From NCBI RefSeq assembly GCF_002709775.1, contig NZ_PAQR01000008.1:62001-126000 (forward strand): 64,000 bases of DNA, given 5' to 3'. Position 1 is the stretch's first letter, and each line of letters starts with the position of its first letter. This document shows positions 35,449 to 43,987 of the stretch, one piece after another. A program made the position numbers and the translations under genes. This DNA is from Thalassospira sp. Lineage in GTDB: Bacteria; Pseudomonadota; Alphaproteobacteria; Rhodospirillales; Thalassospiraceae. Below the pieces are notes generated by a model. That model had not been told where the DNA came from. It worked only from the letters and a program-made list of their open reading frames with translations, and searched no databases.

Positions 35449-36177
35449 TCAGTCCATGCCGTCTGCGTCTGGGCCTTCAACACCGGCAACCTCACGCAGT
35501 CCCGGCATATCAAGCCCGAAGATATTGCGCGATTTGAATTCCAGCAGGTCCTGACGTCTGAAATCGGCAATGATCCGGCTGGCGGTTTCGGTGGTGATGC
35601 CCAGCATCGCGCCAATATCCTCACGCCCCGGAAGGGTGCAGGTATCGGTCACGTCATCATGCAAAAACAGGCAAAGCCGGGCGACGCGTTCGCGCGCGGT
35701 CCCGGTCGACATCTGGGTCAGCCAGTTATCGGATTCCATCACCGCCTGATGCCAGCGTTTCAGCACCTGTTTGTGCAAACGCGGGCTTTCGTTATCAAGC
35801 TTCTCGATCACCGCAATCGGGATGCGGCACAGTCTGCTGTCCTGAAGCGCTTCGGCATGGTGGGTGAAGCAATCACTGACCAATGCTTCAAGGCCAATGG
35901 TCCCGCCCGGTTTGACAAGGCGCACCACCCGCTGATTGCCATCGGGCAGGTAATGCACAAGTTTCACCAGACCACTGCGCAGGGTAAAGATCGATTGTGC
36001 CTGGTCACCGGCATTATAAAGCGTGTTGCGTTTGGGCAGCGTGATGTCTTCAACCGGCATATGGACAAGTTTCAGATCCTCGTCCGTCAGGTTGTTGAAC
36101 AGGGCAAATTTCCGCACACCGCATTCGCGGCACCGCGCAAGTTCGGGTCGGAATGTGTAGCTTGCTGTATGGTTCAC
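35449..36177 (-). CDS. Crp/Fnr family transcriptional regulator
   Basis: A 242-aa regulator with an N-terminal cyclic-nucleotide-binding-like barrel (residues ~25-145) and a C-terminal winged helix with GREDIGAMLGITTETASRIIADFRRQDLLEF. The N-terminus has the FNR-style pair CRECG, and further Cys lie at SDCFT and RLCRI. Oxygen-sensing FNR needs three N-terminal Cys plus one in the barrel, and the third N-terminal Cys is not present here (RKFALFNNL). A standard 4Fe-4S cluster is therefore doubtful. The gene is downstream of the sensor kinase/regulator pair on the same strand, after a 168-bp gap. Confidence 0.88.
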   Translation of the reverse strand: MNHTASYTFRPELARCRECGVRKFALFNNLTDEDLKLVHMPVEDITLPKRNTLYNAGDQAQSIFTLRSGLVKLVHYLPDGNQRVVRLVKPGGTIGLEALVSDCFTHHAEALQDSRLCRIPIAVIEKLDNESPRLHKQVLKRWHQAVMESDNWLTQMSTGTARERVARLCLFLHDDVTDTCTLPGREDIGAMLGITTETASRIIADFRRQDLLEFKSRNIFGLDMPGLREVAGVEGPDADGMD

Positions 36178-36345
36178 GCTCTCTACCCATGACGTCGGGC
36201 TGATCTGGGTGGTCGATCACGCCCGGATACGGTCGGAATTGAAAAGTTTAATCAATCCAATCCTGAACCTAATGTACCGTACCAGAATGTGAAATCAATG
36301 CATAGTCATGCTGGTCGGAGCACAACTGTGATCCAGATCGTGATT

Positions 36346-37026
36346 TCAGCCGTTGGAATCAAGGGTGACCAGACCCTTTTCAATGGCGTAGCGCACCAGA
36401 CCGGCCGAACTGTCGATATCAAGTTTGCGCTTGATGTTGCGGCGGTGGGTTTCAACCGTGCGGACACTGATGTCCAGTTCACGGGCAACATGCTTGTTGC
36501 TCGCCCCCTTGGCCAGAAGGCGCAAGACCGTGCGTTCACGCGATGTCAGCGGCACGCCATCGCTGTTGTTGTCTTCGCCATCGCTGATGCGATCAAAGGT
36601 GGAGCTGTATGCTTCCCCGCCATTGGCAACGGTTTCAATCGCACGCACCATGTCGTTTGATGACACGTCTTTAAGGATGAAGCCCTTTGCACCTGCCTGC
36701 TGGGCGGTGCGCAGATATTCCGGGTTTTCATGCATCGACAGGATCACGACCTTGGTGCCGGGCAGGGTTTCACGGAACTTTTCAGCCGCTTCAAGGCCGT
36801 TCATCACCGGCATCGAAATATCCATCAGAACAATATCAGGATGCAGATCGCCCGCCATGGTAAGCGCTTCCGCCCCATTGCCGGCTTCGCCGACGATATT
36901 GATATGTTCAAAGCACTCCAGGCGCGACCTGATGCCATCCATTACAAGGGCATGATCGTCGCAAAGCAAAATCCGCAATGGCCGATCGGTGGAATAAACT
37001 TCATTGGGATTTAGGGCATTGGTCAT
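36346..37026 (-). CDS. NarL/FixJ family response regulator
   Basis: A 226-aa regulator. The receiver (residues ~17-135) has the acidic pair CDDH, phospho-acceptor Asp69 in DIVLMDISMPVMNG, the Thr/Ser switch in VVILSMHE and Lys in FILKDVSS. The LuxR-type HTH (~155-220) reads LTSRERTVLRLLAKGASNKHVARELDISVRTVETHRRNIKRKL. It lies 51 bp downstream of the Cache histidine kinase gene on the same strand and is surely its partner, as HisKA_3 kinases pair with NarL-type regulators. Confidence 0.93.
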   Translation of the reverse strand: MTNALNPNEVYSTDRPLRILLCDDHALVMDGIRSRLECFEHINIVGEAGNGAEALTMAGDLHPDIVLMDISMPVMNGLEAAEKFRETLPGTKVVILSMHENPEYLRTAQQAGAKGFILKDVSSNDMVRAIETVANGGEAYSSTFDRISDGEDNNSDGVPLTSRERTVLRLLAKGASNKHVARELDISVRTVETHRRNIKRKLDIDSSAGLVRYAIEKGLVTLDSNG

Positions 37027-37077
37027 GGGTCGAACATATTCCTGTGGCGTAGCTATCCGGGGTGTGCTTGGGTCAGA

Positions 37078-38481
37078 TTAACCGCTGATTGCGTCCTCTG
37101 GTAGGGCATTCTGGCTGTTGGCGGGAATAAATGCTGTGATTTTCGTGCCATCGTCGGGTTCGGAGCGCACCGCAAGCCCGCCGCCATGGAACTCCATGCG
37201 TTCGCGCATGTTGCGCAAACCGATGCCGGCGCGCGGATCGCGGTTGCGGATATAGCGGTTGGTTTCAAACCCGACGCCGTTATCGACAATGCGCATGATG
37301 ATGCTCTGGCCTTCGCGCTTGATCGAGATTTTCACAACCGTTGCATCGGCATGGCGTTCGATATTGGTTAGCGTTTCCTGCAGCACGCGATAGAGCGTCG
37401 TCTTCTTGCCGATATCAAGCTGACCATCGACATTGTCGCATTTTACCTCGATCAGGATGCCCGACCGGTCTTGCAGTTCCGCACACATGCTTTCGATTGC
37501 CGGTTTCAGGCCAAGGTCATCAAGTACGGCCGGGCGCAAATCGCGCGAAATGCGTCTGACTTCATGAATGGCGTCCTGCAATCGCTTGGCGGCCTTTTCC
37601 ATCGGCTCCATCGCGTTGTCACGGTTTTGCGTGATCCGCGCAATCGCGGTTTCGACGGAATATTTGACCGACACCAATATCTGGCTGATGCCGTCATGCA
37701 GCTCGCGCGACACCCGAAGGCGTTCCTGTTCCTGCACATCAACAACTCGGTGGGTCAGTTCCTTAAGCTTTGAGTCGGCCAGCTTGCGTTCCGAAAGGGT
37801 GACAACCGTGCCCGAAATCCCCACCAGCAGAACGGCCAGAATGGTGACGCCAATAATGGAAATGGTGGTTTCGCGGATATGGGTGGAAACCTCTGTCTCG
37901 ATCTCGGTGACCTGCTCGGCGATATCGTCGATATAAATCCCGGTCCCGATCATCCAGTCCCACTTATCAAGCATTAGGGAATAACTGATCTTTTCGGTGG
38001 GCTCCCCGGTCGATGGCTTGTCCCAGACGTGGCGCATGAAATCACCACCCTTTTCCGCATTGAAAATCAGGCCCTGAATAACCGTATTGCCATTGATGTC
38101 ACGCAGGTTCCAATAGGTCCGCCCGAGGCGCCAGGGTTCTGGCGGGTCGACCAAGGCCGTGCCATCGCGATCATAAATAAAGAAATAGCCATCCTCGCCA
38201 TAACTCAGGTCTTCGATGATCGCCTTCACACGTTCCTTTGAAACCGCATCAAGCGGGCTTGCCACCGAATAGATGTGATCGATCGAGGCCATCGCGAGCT
38301 CGAGATAGCTTTTAAGCTCATCCTTGCGGGCCTGCAGGATATTGCGTTCAAAGGTCCTGATCTCGGCCTCGGCCAGACGTTCGGCCTGGGCAAAGACCAA
38401 CCAGGAGATCGCAGAAGCTGCAAGAACCAGCGGCAGGATCGAGAGCAGCAAAAACTTTAGTCGAAGATTAAGCTTCGGCAT
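37078..38481 (-). CDS. Cache-domain sensor histidine kinase (HisKA_3, NarX/DegS-like core)
   Basis: A 467-aa kinase. I start at MPKLNLRLKFLLL (38481), because it leads directly into TM1. The ORF-track start adds 58 residues of no recognisable family. A single Cache (sCache_2) periplasmic domain covers about residues 35-190, with YGEDGYFFIYDRDGTALVDPP and WDWMIGTGIYIDDI. TM2 is VTILAVLLVGISGTVVTL, followed by the dimerisation helix RLRVSRELHDGISQ (phospho-His) and a NarX-type ATPase with LQETLTNIERHADAT and GIGLRNMRERMEFHGG. sCache_2 kinases usually sense small organic acids. The gene diverges from pyruvate carboxylase, which fits a carbon-acid sensing role, as inference. Confidence 0.92.
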   Translation of the reverse strand: MPKLNLRLKFLLLSILPLVLAASAISWLVFAQAERLAEAEIRTFERNILQARKDELKSYLELAMASIDHIYSVASPLDAVSKERVKAIIEDLSYGEDGYFFIYDRDGTALVDPPEPWRLGRTYWNLRDINGNTVIQGLIFNAEKGGDFMRHVWDKPSTGEPTEKISYSLMLDKWDWMIGTGIYIDDIAEQVTEIETEVSTHIRETTISIIGVTILAVLLVGISGTVVTLSERKLADSKLKELTHRVVDVQEQERLRVSRELHDGISQILVSVKYSVETAIARITQNRDNAMEPMEKAAKRLQDAIHEVRRISRDLRPAVLDDLGLKPAIESMCAELQDRSGILIEVKCDNVDGQLDIGKKTTLYRVLQETLTNIERHADATVVKISIKREGQSIIMRIVDNGVGFETNRYIRNRDPRAGIGLRNMRERMEFHGGGLAVRSEPDDGTKITAFIPANSQNALPEDAISG

Positions 38482-38640
38482 GGGTCTAACCGTTTCGGGA
38501 TTTTCAGTTTTTCTGATCGCGGACAATAGCATATCCGCGCCAAAAGTCGCTGAAAGATCGCGGTTTTCAAGCCACGCGGGTTGAGAAGGTCCGGGCAGCC
38601 TGTTCCATATGGTGAAAAGAAACTGGTCGGGCTTTTCGAA

Positions 38641-38657
38641 AATTGGTATTACCAATT
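38641..38657. promoter_or_regulatory. GntR-type operator AATTGGT-N3-ACCAATT upstream of pyc
   Basis: A perfect 17-bp dyad with arms AATTGGT and ACCAATT and centre ATT. This is the recognition pattern described for PdhR and LldR of the FadR subfamily of GntR regulators, which respond to pyruvate or lactate. It lies 14 bp upstream of a good -35 box in front of the pyruvate carboxylase/glycolate oxidase genes. No GntR gene is in the window. Confidence 0.65.
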
Positions 38658-38671
38658 CGTGAGATCATGCT

Positions 38672-38700
38672 TTGACAGGGAGAGGGCAATGCGCATATAC
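38672..38700 (+). promoter_or_regulatory. Sigma-70-like promoter for the pyc-glcDEF unit
   Basis: TTGACA at 38672-38677 is followed after 17 bp by ATATAC (after 18 bp by TATACC). The predicted transcript would have a leader of roughly 200 nt before pyc. The rest of the 434-bp divergent gap (38482-38915) contains no gene I can support. Confidence 0.6.
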
Positions 38701-38915
38701 CAGAACCGTCGCCTGCCCACCGGGCGCCGAAAGCTCTGGATGCATTGCACAAGATCTCCGCGTGCCGGCATCCCGTATCGCCACAAAAGGTATGGCGTTG
38801 CAGGCATCCCCGCACCGCAACGCATTCAAGGACCATATCGTGGCGTTTCACTAGGTTTTGGCAGGCGCGCACAGGCACGTTCCTGCCAGGAAAATGTGGT
38901 AGGAGCCCGGTGTCC

Positions 38916-41900
38916 ATGACGCGTTCAGCACCAAAGCGTATCCGTAAACTTCTGGTCGCCAACCGTGGCGAGATTGCGATTCGTGTTTTGCGAGCCGCCA
39001 ACGAACTTGGCATTCGCACAGTCGCGATCTTCTCTGACGAGGACCGTTTCGCCCTTCACCGTTTCAAGGCTGATGAAAGCTACACGGTGGGTAAGGGCAA
39101 CAAACCCATTCGTGCCTATCTTGATATCGAGGACATCCTGCGCGTTGCGCGCGATGCCGATGTCGATGCCATCCATCCGGGCTATGGCTTCCTGTCGGAA
39201 AATCCCGACTTTGCCGATGCCTGCGCCGAAGCCGGCATTCAGTTTATCGGCCCGGACTCGGAAGTCATGCGCACCCTTGGCAACAAGGTCTCTGCGCGCA
39301 ATCTGGCCGAAAGTGCCGGTGTGCCGGTCATGCCAGCCTCAAGTGCGCTTCCCGAAGACATGGCAGAAGTCACCCGCATTGCCGAGGATATCGGCTATCC
39401 CCTGATGCTGAAAGCCAGCTGGGGCGGCGGTGGCCGTGGCATGCGCGTCATTGAAAATGGCAAGGATCTGGCGGGGCAGGTGCTGGCCGCACGCCGCGAG
39501 GCCGAGGCCGCCTTTGGCAATGGCGAGGTTTACTTTGAAAAGCTGATCCGCCGCGCCCGCCATGTCGAGGTACAGCTGCTGGGCGATACCCACGGCACCC
39601 TCGTCCATCTTTATGAACGTGATTGTTCCGTGCAGCGCCGAAATCAAAAGGTCGTCGAACGCGCACCGGCTCCGTACCTGAATGATGACCAGCGCAAGGA
39701 AATCTGTGACGCGGCCATTCGTCTGGGCAAGGCGGCCAATTACGTCAATGCCGGTACGGTCGAATTCCTCATGGATGTCGACACATCCAAATTCTATTTC
39801 ATCGAGGTCAACCCGCGCATTCAGGTCGAACACACCGTCACCGAATGCGTCACCGGCTTTGACCTGGTCAAGGCACAGATTCTGATCGCCCAGGGCGGGC
39901 GCATCGGTTTCCCGTCCGAAACCGGTATCCCCTGGCAGGAAAAGATCAAGCTGCGTGACCACGCGCTTCAATGCCGCATCACCACCGAAAACCCGGAAAA
40001 CAACTTTGTCCCCGATTACGGGATCATCAAGGTTTACCGTGGGGCCAACGGTTTTGGCATTCGTCTGGATGGCGGCACGGCCTATTCCGGGGCGGTGATC
40101 ACGCCGTTCTATGACAGCATGCTGGAAAAGGTCACCGCATGGGGCAGCACCCCGCGCGAGGCCGTGGACCGTATGGATCGTGCGCTGCGTGAATTCCGTA
40201 TTCGCGGTGTGGCCACCAACCTTGCCTTCCTTGAAAACCTGATCAATCACCCGAAATTCCGCGCCGGTGAATACACCACCCGCTTCATTGACGAAACGCC
40301 CGACCTGTTCAAGTTCGTGCGCCGTCGTGACCGTGCGACCCGTTTGCTGCGCTTCATCGGTGAAGTCGCGGTCAATGGCAACCCGGAAGTCGAAGGCCGC
40401 GTGGTGCCGACCAATCTGCATGACCCGGTCATGCCAAAATCAATCGATCTTGGCGAAATTCGTCCGGGTACGAAGCAAAAGCTTGATCAGTTGGGCCCCG
40501 AAGGTTTCTCGCGCTGGATGAAGGATCAGGAACGCGTCCTGATGACCGACACCACCATGCGTGATGCCCATCAATCGCTTCTGGCAACCCGCATGCGCAC
40601 CTATGACATGCTCGAAATTGCGCCTTACTACGCGCATGGTCTGCCGGAACTGTTTTCGATTGAATGCTGGGGCGGCGCGACGTTTGACGTTGCCATGCGC
40701 TTCCTCAAAGAAGACCCGTGGGATCGTCTGGTCAAGCTGCGCGAACGTGTGCCAAATATCTTAACCCAGATGCTGCTGCGCGCATCGAACGCCGTTGGTT
40801 ATACGAACTATCCCGACAATGCCGTGGATTACTTCGTCAAGCAGGCGGCTGAACACGGCATGGATGTCTTCCGCGTGTTTGATAGCCTCAACTGGGTTGA
40901 AAACATGAAGGTCGCGATGGAATCGGTTCTCAAAACCGACAAACTCTGCGAAGCGACCATCTGTTACACCGGCGATATCTACGATACCAAACGCCCGAAA
41001 TATAACCTTGATTACTATGTGAATATGGCCCGGGAACTTGAATCCTCCGGTGCCCATATTCTCGGTCTCAAGGATATGGCGGGTGTCCTGCGTCCGGCGG
41101 CTGCGCGTGAACTTGTCACAGCCCTTAAGGACACGGTCAATATCCCGATCCACTTCCACACCCACGACACCAGCGGCATTTCCGCCGCCACCGTGATTGC
41201 GGCCATTGATGCCGGTGTTGATGCGGTCGATGCGGCGATGGATTCGATGTCGGGTCTGCCATCGCAGCCAAACCTGGGTTCGATTGCCAATAACTATATC
41301 GGTCAGCCGCGTGATCCGGGTCTCAAGACCGAGGCGCTCAAGGAAGTCTCGACCTATTGGGAACAGATCCGCCGTTACTATGCCGGTTTCGAAAGCGACA
41401 TCCGCAGCGGCACCTCGGACGTTTATGTCCATGAAATGCCGGGTGGCCAATACACCAACCTGCGTCAGCAGGCCCGTGCATTGGGGATCGAGGATCGCTG
41501 GCCCGAAGTCTCCAAGGCCTATGCTGCGGTCAACCGCATGTTTGGCGATGTCGTCAAGGTGACGCCAAGCTCCAAGGTTGTTGGCGACATGGCGCTGATG
41601 ATGGTGACATCCGGTTTGTCTGAGGAAGACGTTCTTGATCCCAAAAAGGACATCACCTTCCCCGACAGTGTCATTTCCTTCTTCCGGGGTGAAATCGGTC
41701 AGCCGGTTGGCGGCTTCCCGCCCGCCCTGCAGCGCAAGGTGCTGAAGGGTGGCGAGGCGCTTACCGATCGTCCGGGCAAATCACTGCCGCCGATTGATTT
41801 CGAAGCCACCCGCAAGGAAATCGAAAAGAAGACCCATCGCAGCAACATCACCGACGCCGAGGTTGCATCCTATGTGATGTATCCCAAGGTGTTCCTTGAT

Positions 41901-42386
41901 TACGCCGAACACCGCAGCCACAACGCCGACGTTTCGGTTCTGCCAACCCCGGTCTTCTTCTACGGGATGAACCAGAATCAGGAAATTTCGGTCGATCTTG
42001 AAAAGGGCAAAACCCTTGTCATCCGCTATCTGACCACATCAGAAGCCGGCGACGAGGAAGGCAACCGTACCGTGTTCTTCGAACTCAACGGTCAGCCGCG
42101 TACCGTCAAGGTCGCCGATAAAACACTGGCCGGTTCGGGCAAGGCAAAACCAAAGGTCGAAGACGGCAACAAGCTGCATATCGCAGCCCCGATGCCCGGT
42201 CTCGTGGTCGAGGTGCATGTCTCCGAAGGTCAGAAGATCAAGGCGGGCGATGTCATGTGCTCGCTCGAAGCGATGAAAATGGAAACCGCGGTTCACGCGG
42301 AACGGGACGGGACCGTGGCCAAAATCCACGCCCCTGCCGGTACACAGGTCGACAGCAAGGATTTGCTGGTCGAATTGGAGGAGTAA
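38916..42386 (+). CDS. pyc: Pyruvate carboxylase
   Basis: A 1156-aa single-chain enzyme that carboxylates pyruvate to oxaloacetate using ATP, bicarbonate and biotin. Domains in order are biotin carboxylase (residues ~8-460, KLLVANRGEIAIRV, ATP-grasp KASWGGGGRGM, FIEVNPRIQVEHTVTE), carboxyltransferase (~540-830, MTDTTMRDAHQSLLATRMR, HFHTHDTSG), the PC tetramerisation region, and a biotinyl domain with EAMKMETA and biotin-accepting Lys1121. ATG 38916 gives the family N-terminus. GTG 38910 is closer to the AGGAG at 38901 and may be used instead. glcD starts 7 bp after the stop, so anaplerosis and glycolate oxidation appear to be one operon. Confidence 0.96.
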   Translation: MTRSAPKRIRKLLVANRGEIAIRVLRAANELGIRTVAIFSDEDRFALHRFKADESYTVGKGNKPIRAYLDIEDILRVARDADVDAIHPGYGFLSENPDFADACAEAGIQFIGPDSEVMRTLGNKVSARNLAESAGVPVMPASSALPEDMAEVTRIAEDIGYPLMLKASWGGGGRGMRVIENGKDLAGQVLAARREAEAAFGNGEVYFEKLIRRARHVEVQLLGDTHGTLVHLYERDCSVQRRNQKVVERAPAPYLNDDQRKEICDAAIRLGKAANYVNAGTVEFLMDVDTSKFYFIEVNPRIQVEHTVTECVTGFDLVKAQILIAQGGRIGFPSETGIPWQEKIKLRDHALQCRITTENPENNFVPDYGIIKVYRGANGFGIRLDGGTAYSGAVITPFYDSMLEKVTAWGSTPREAVDRMDRALREFRIRGVATNLAFLENLINHPKFRAGEYTTRFIDETPDLFKFVRRRDRATRLLRFIGEVAVNGNPEVEGRVVPTNLHDPVMPKSIDLGEIRPGTKQKLDQLGPEGFSRWMKDQERVLMTDTTMRDAHQSLLATRMRTYDMLEIAPYYAHGLPELFSIECWGGATFDVAMRFLKEDPWDRLVKLRERVPNILTQMLLRASNAVGYTNYPDNAVDYFVKQAAEHGMDVFRVFDSLNWVENMKVAMESVLKTDKLCEATICYTGDIYDTKRPKYNLDYYVNMARELESSGAHILGLKDMAGVLRPAAARELVTALKDTVNIPIHFHTHDTSGISAATVIAAIDAGVDAVDAAMDSMSGLPSQPNLGSIANNYIGQPRDPGLKTEALKEVSTYWEQIRRYYAGFESDIRSGTSDVYVHEMPGGQYTNLRQQARALGIEDRWPEVSKAYAAVNRMFGDVVKVTPSSKVVGDMALMMVTSGLSEEDVLDPKKDITFPDSVISFFRGEIGQPVGGFPPALQRKVLKGGEALTDRPGKSLPPIDFEATRKEIEKKTHRSNITDAEVASYVMYPKVFLDYAEHRSHNADVSVLPTPVFFYGMNQNQEISVDLEKGKTLVIRYLTTSEAGDEEGNRTVFFELNGQPRTVKVADKTLAGSGKAKPKVEDGNKLHIAAPMPGLVVEVHVSEGQKIKAGDVMCSLEAMKMETAVHAERDGTVAKIHAPAGTQVDSKDLLVELEE

Positions 42387-42392
42387 CCACCG

Positions 42393-43886
42393 ATGCTTAG
42401 GATGCCTGAGCCTGATCAGAACACCCTTGCACGTCGCAAGGACATTATCGCGGCCATGCGGGACATCATCCCGTCACCGGGCGGGGTTATTGTCGATGAT
42501 GATCAGCTCAGGCCCTATGAATGCGACGGGCTGATGGCGTACCGCCAACTGCCGATGATTGTTGTGCTGCCTGAAAACACACAGCAGGTCGCAGACATCC
42601 TGAAATATTGTCATACCCATAAAATCCGTGTCGTTCCGCGCGGTGCAGGTACCGGCTTGTCCGGTGGCGCACTGCCGATGGCCGATGCGATCACCATCAG
42701 TATGATGAAATTCAATCGCGTGCTCGACATCGATTGGGACAACCGGGCGGCCGTCGTGCAGCCCGGTGTCACCAACCTTGGCATCACGCGCGCGGTCGAA
42801 CACGAAGGTTTCTATTACGCGCCCGATCCCTCAAGCCAGATCGCCTGTTCGATTGGCGGCAATATCGCTGAAAACTCCGGCGGGGTGCATTGCCTGAAAT
42901 ACGGCCTTACCACCAACAATGTGCTCGGCGTCGAGATGGTCACCATCGAAGGCGAAATCCTGCGCATCGGCGGCAAGGGCCTTGATCAGGCGGGCTATGA
43001 TTTGCTCGGCATCGTCACCGGCTCCGAAGGGCTGCTTGGTATCGTGACCGAGGTGACGGTGCGCATCCTGCGCAAACCTGAAACTGCACGCGCTTTGTTG
43101 CTGGGCTTTAATTCATCCGAAGAAGGCGGCAATTGCGTTGCGGCCATCATTGCCGCCGGGATCATTCCGGGCGGGCTTGAAATGATGGATGCCCCGGCGA
43201 TCAAGGCGACCGAGGAATTCGTTCAGGCCGGCTATCCGCTCGATGTCGAAGCCCTGCTTCTGGTCGAACTCGACGGCCCGCAGGTCGAAGTCGATTACCT
43301 GATCGACCGGGTTGGCAAGATCGCCAAGGATTGTGGTGCGGTCTATTCCCGCATTTCCGAGAACGAGGAAGAACGCCTGCTGTTCTGGTCGGGCCGCAAA
43401 AACGCCTTCCCGGCGATTGGCCGTATTTCGCCTGATTACATGTGCATGGATGGCACCATCCCGCGTGGTCGCCTGTCCGAAGTTCTCACCGGTATGCAGA
43501 ACCTCTCGAAACAGCATGGGCTCGGCGTTGCCAACGTCTTCCATGCCGGTGATGGCAACTTGCATCCGCTGATCATGTTTGATGCCAACAAGCCGGGCGA
43601 CCTTGAAAAGGCCGAGGCATTCGGTGCTGACATCCTGAAACTCTGTGTCGCGGTCGGCGGTGTTCTGTCGGGTGAACATGGCATCGGTGTCGAAAAGCGC
43701 GACCTGATGGGCGAGATGTTCACAACTGATGACATGAAGCATCAGGAACGCATCAAAATGGCCTTTGACGAAGACCAGTTGCTCAACCCCGGCAAGGTAT
43801 TCCCGACCTTGCATGGCTGTGGGGAGCTTAAAACCCTGCATGCCAAGGCGGTGGCTGACAAGTTCCCGGATATCCCGCGCTTCTAG
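42393..43886 (+). CDS. glcD: Glycolate oxidase subunit GlcD (FAD-linked)
   Basis: The 497-aa flavoprotein subunit oxidises glycolate to glyoxylate. The FAD_binding_4 domain (residues ~55-195) has RVVPRGAGTGLSGGALP, the typical loop that contacts the FAD diphosphate, and IGGNIAENSGGVHCLKYG. The C-terminal FAD-oxidase domain carries NVFHAGDGNLHPLIMFD and SGEHGIGVEKRDLM, both conserved in GlcD and D-lactate dehydrogenases. The GGAGGAG at the end of pyc serves as its ribosome-binding site. ATG 42402 is an in-frame alternative. glcE and glcF follow. Confidence 0.95.
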   Translation: MLRMPEPDQNTLARRKDIIAAMRDIIPSPGGVIVDDDQLRPYECDGLMAYRQLPMIVVLPENTQQVADILKYCHTHKIRVVPRGAGTGLSGGALPMADAITISMMKFNRVLDIDWDNRAAVVQPGVTNLGITRAVEHEGFYYAPDPSSQIACSIGGNIAENSGGVHCLKYGLTTNNVLGVEMVTIEGEILRIGGKGLDQAGYDLLGIVTGSEGLLGIVTEVTVRILRKPETARALLLGFNSSEEGGNCVAAIIAAGIIPGGLEMMDAPAIKATEEFVQAGYPLDVEALLLVELDGPQVEVDYLIDRVGKIAKDCGAVYSRISENEEERLLFWSGRKNAFPAIGRISPDYMCMDGTIPRGRLSEVLTGMQNLSKQHGLGVANVFHAGDGNLHPLIMFDANKPGDLEKAEAFGADILKLCVAVGGVLSGEHGIGVEKRDLMGEMFTTDDMKHQERIKMAFDEDQLLNPGKVFPTLHGCGELKTLHAKAVADKFPDIPRF

Positions 43887-43987
43887 GATTGGCGCATCAA
43901 GACAAGACCAAAGAAGACAAAACAAAAGGCCTGCCAATCGGCTCCCGCAAATCCGGTTGATCAGGCTCAGGAGAGGAAAAGAGAGTT

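Noticed and set aside
38745-38915. N-terminal extension of pyruvate carboxylase in the ORF track
   Set aside because: The added 57 residues (TTG start) have no family support and overlap the leader of the unit. The conserved N-terminus begins at 38916.
38581-38919. 112-aa plus-strand ORF in the pyc leader
   Set aside because: Its in-frame ATG with a ribosome-binding site overlaps the predicted -10 element, and the sequence is Arg-rich without structure, so coding is unlikely.
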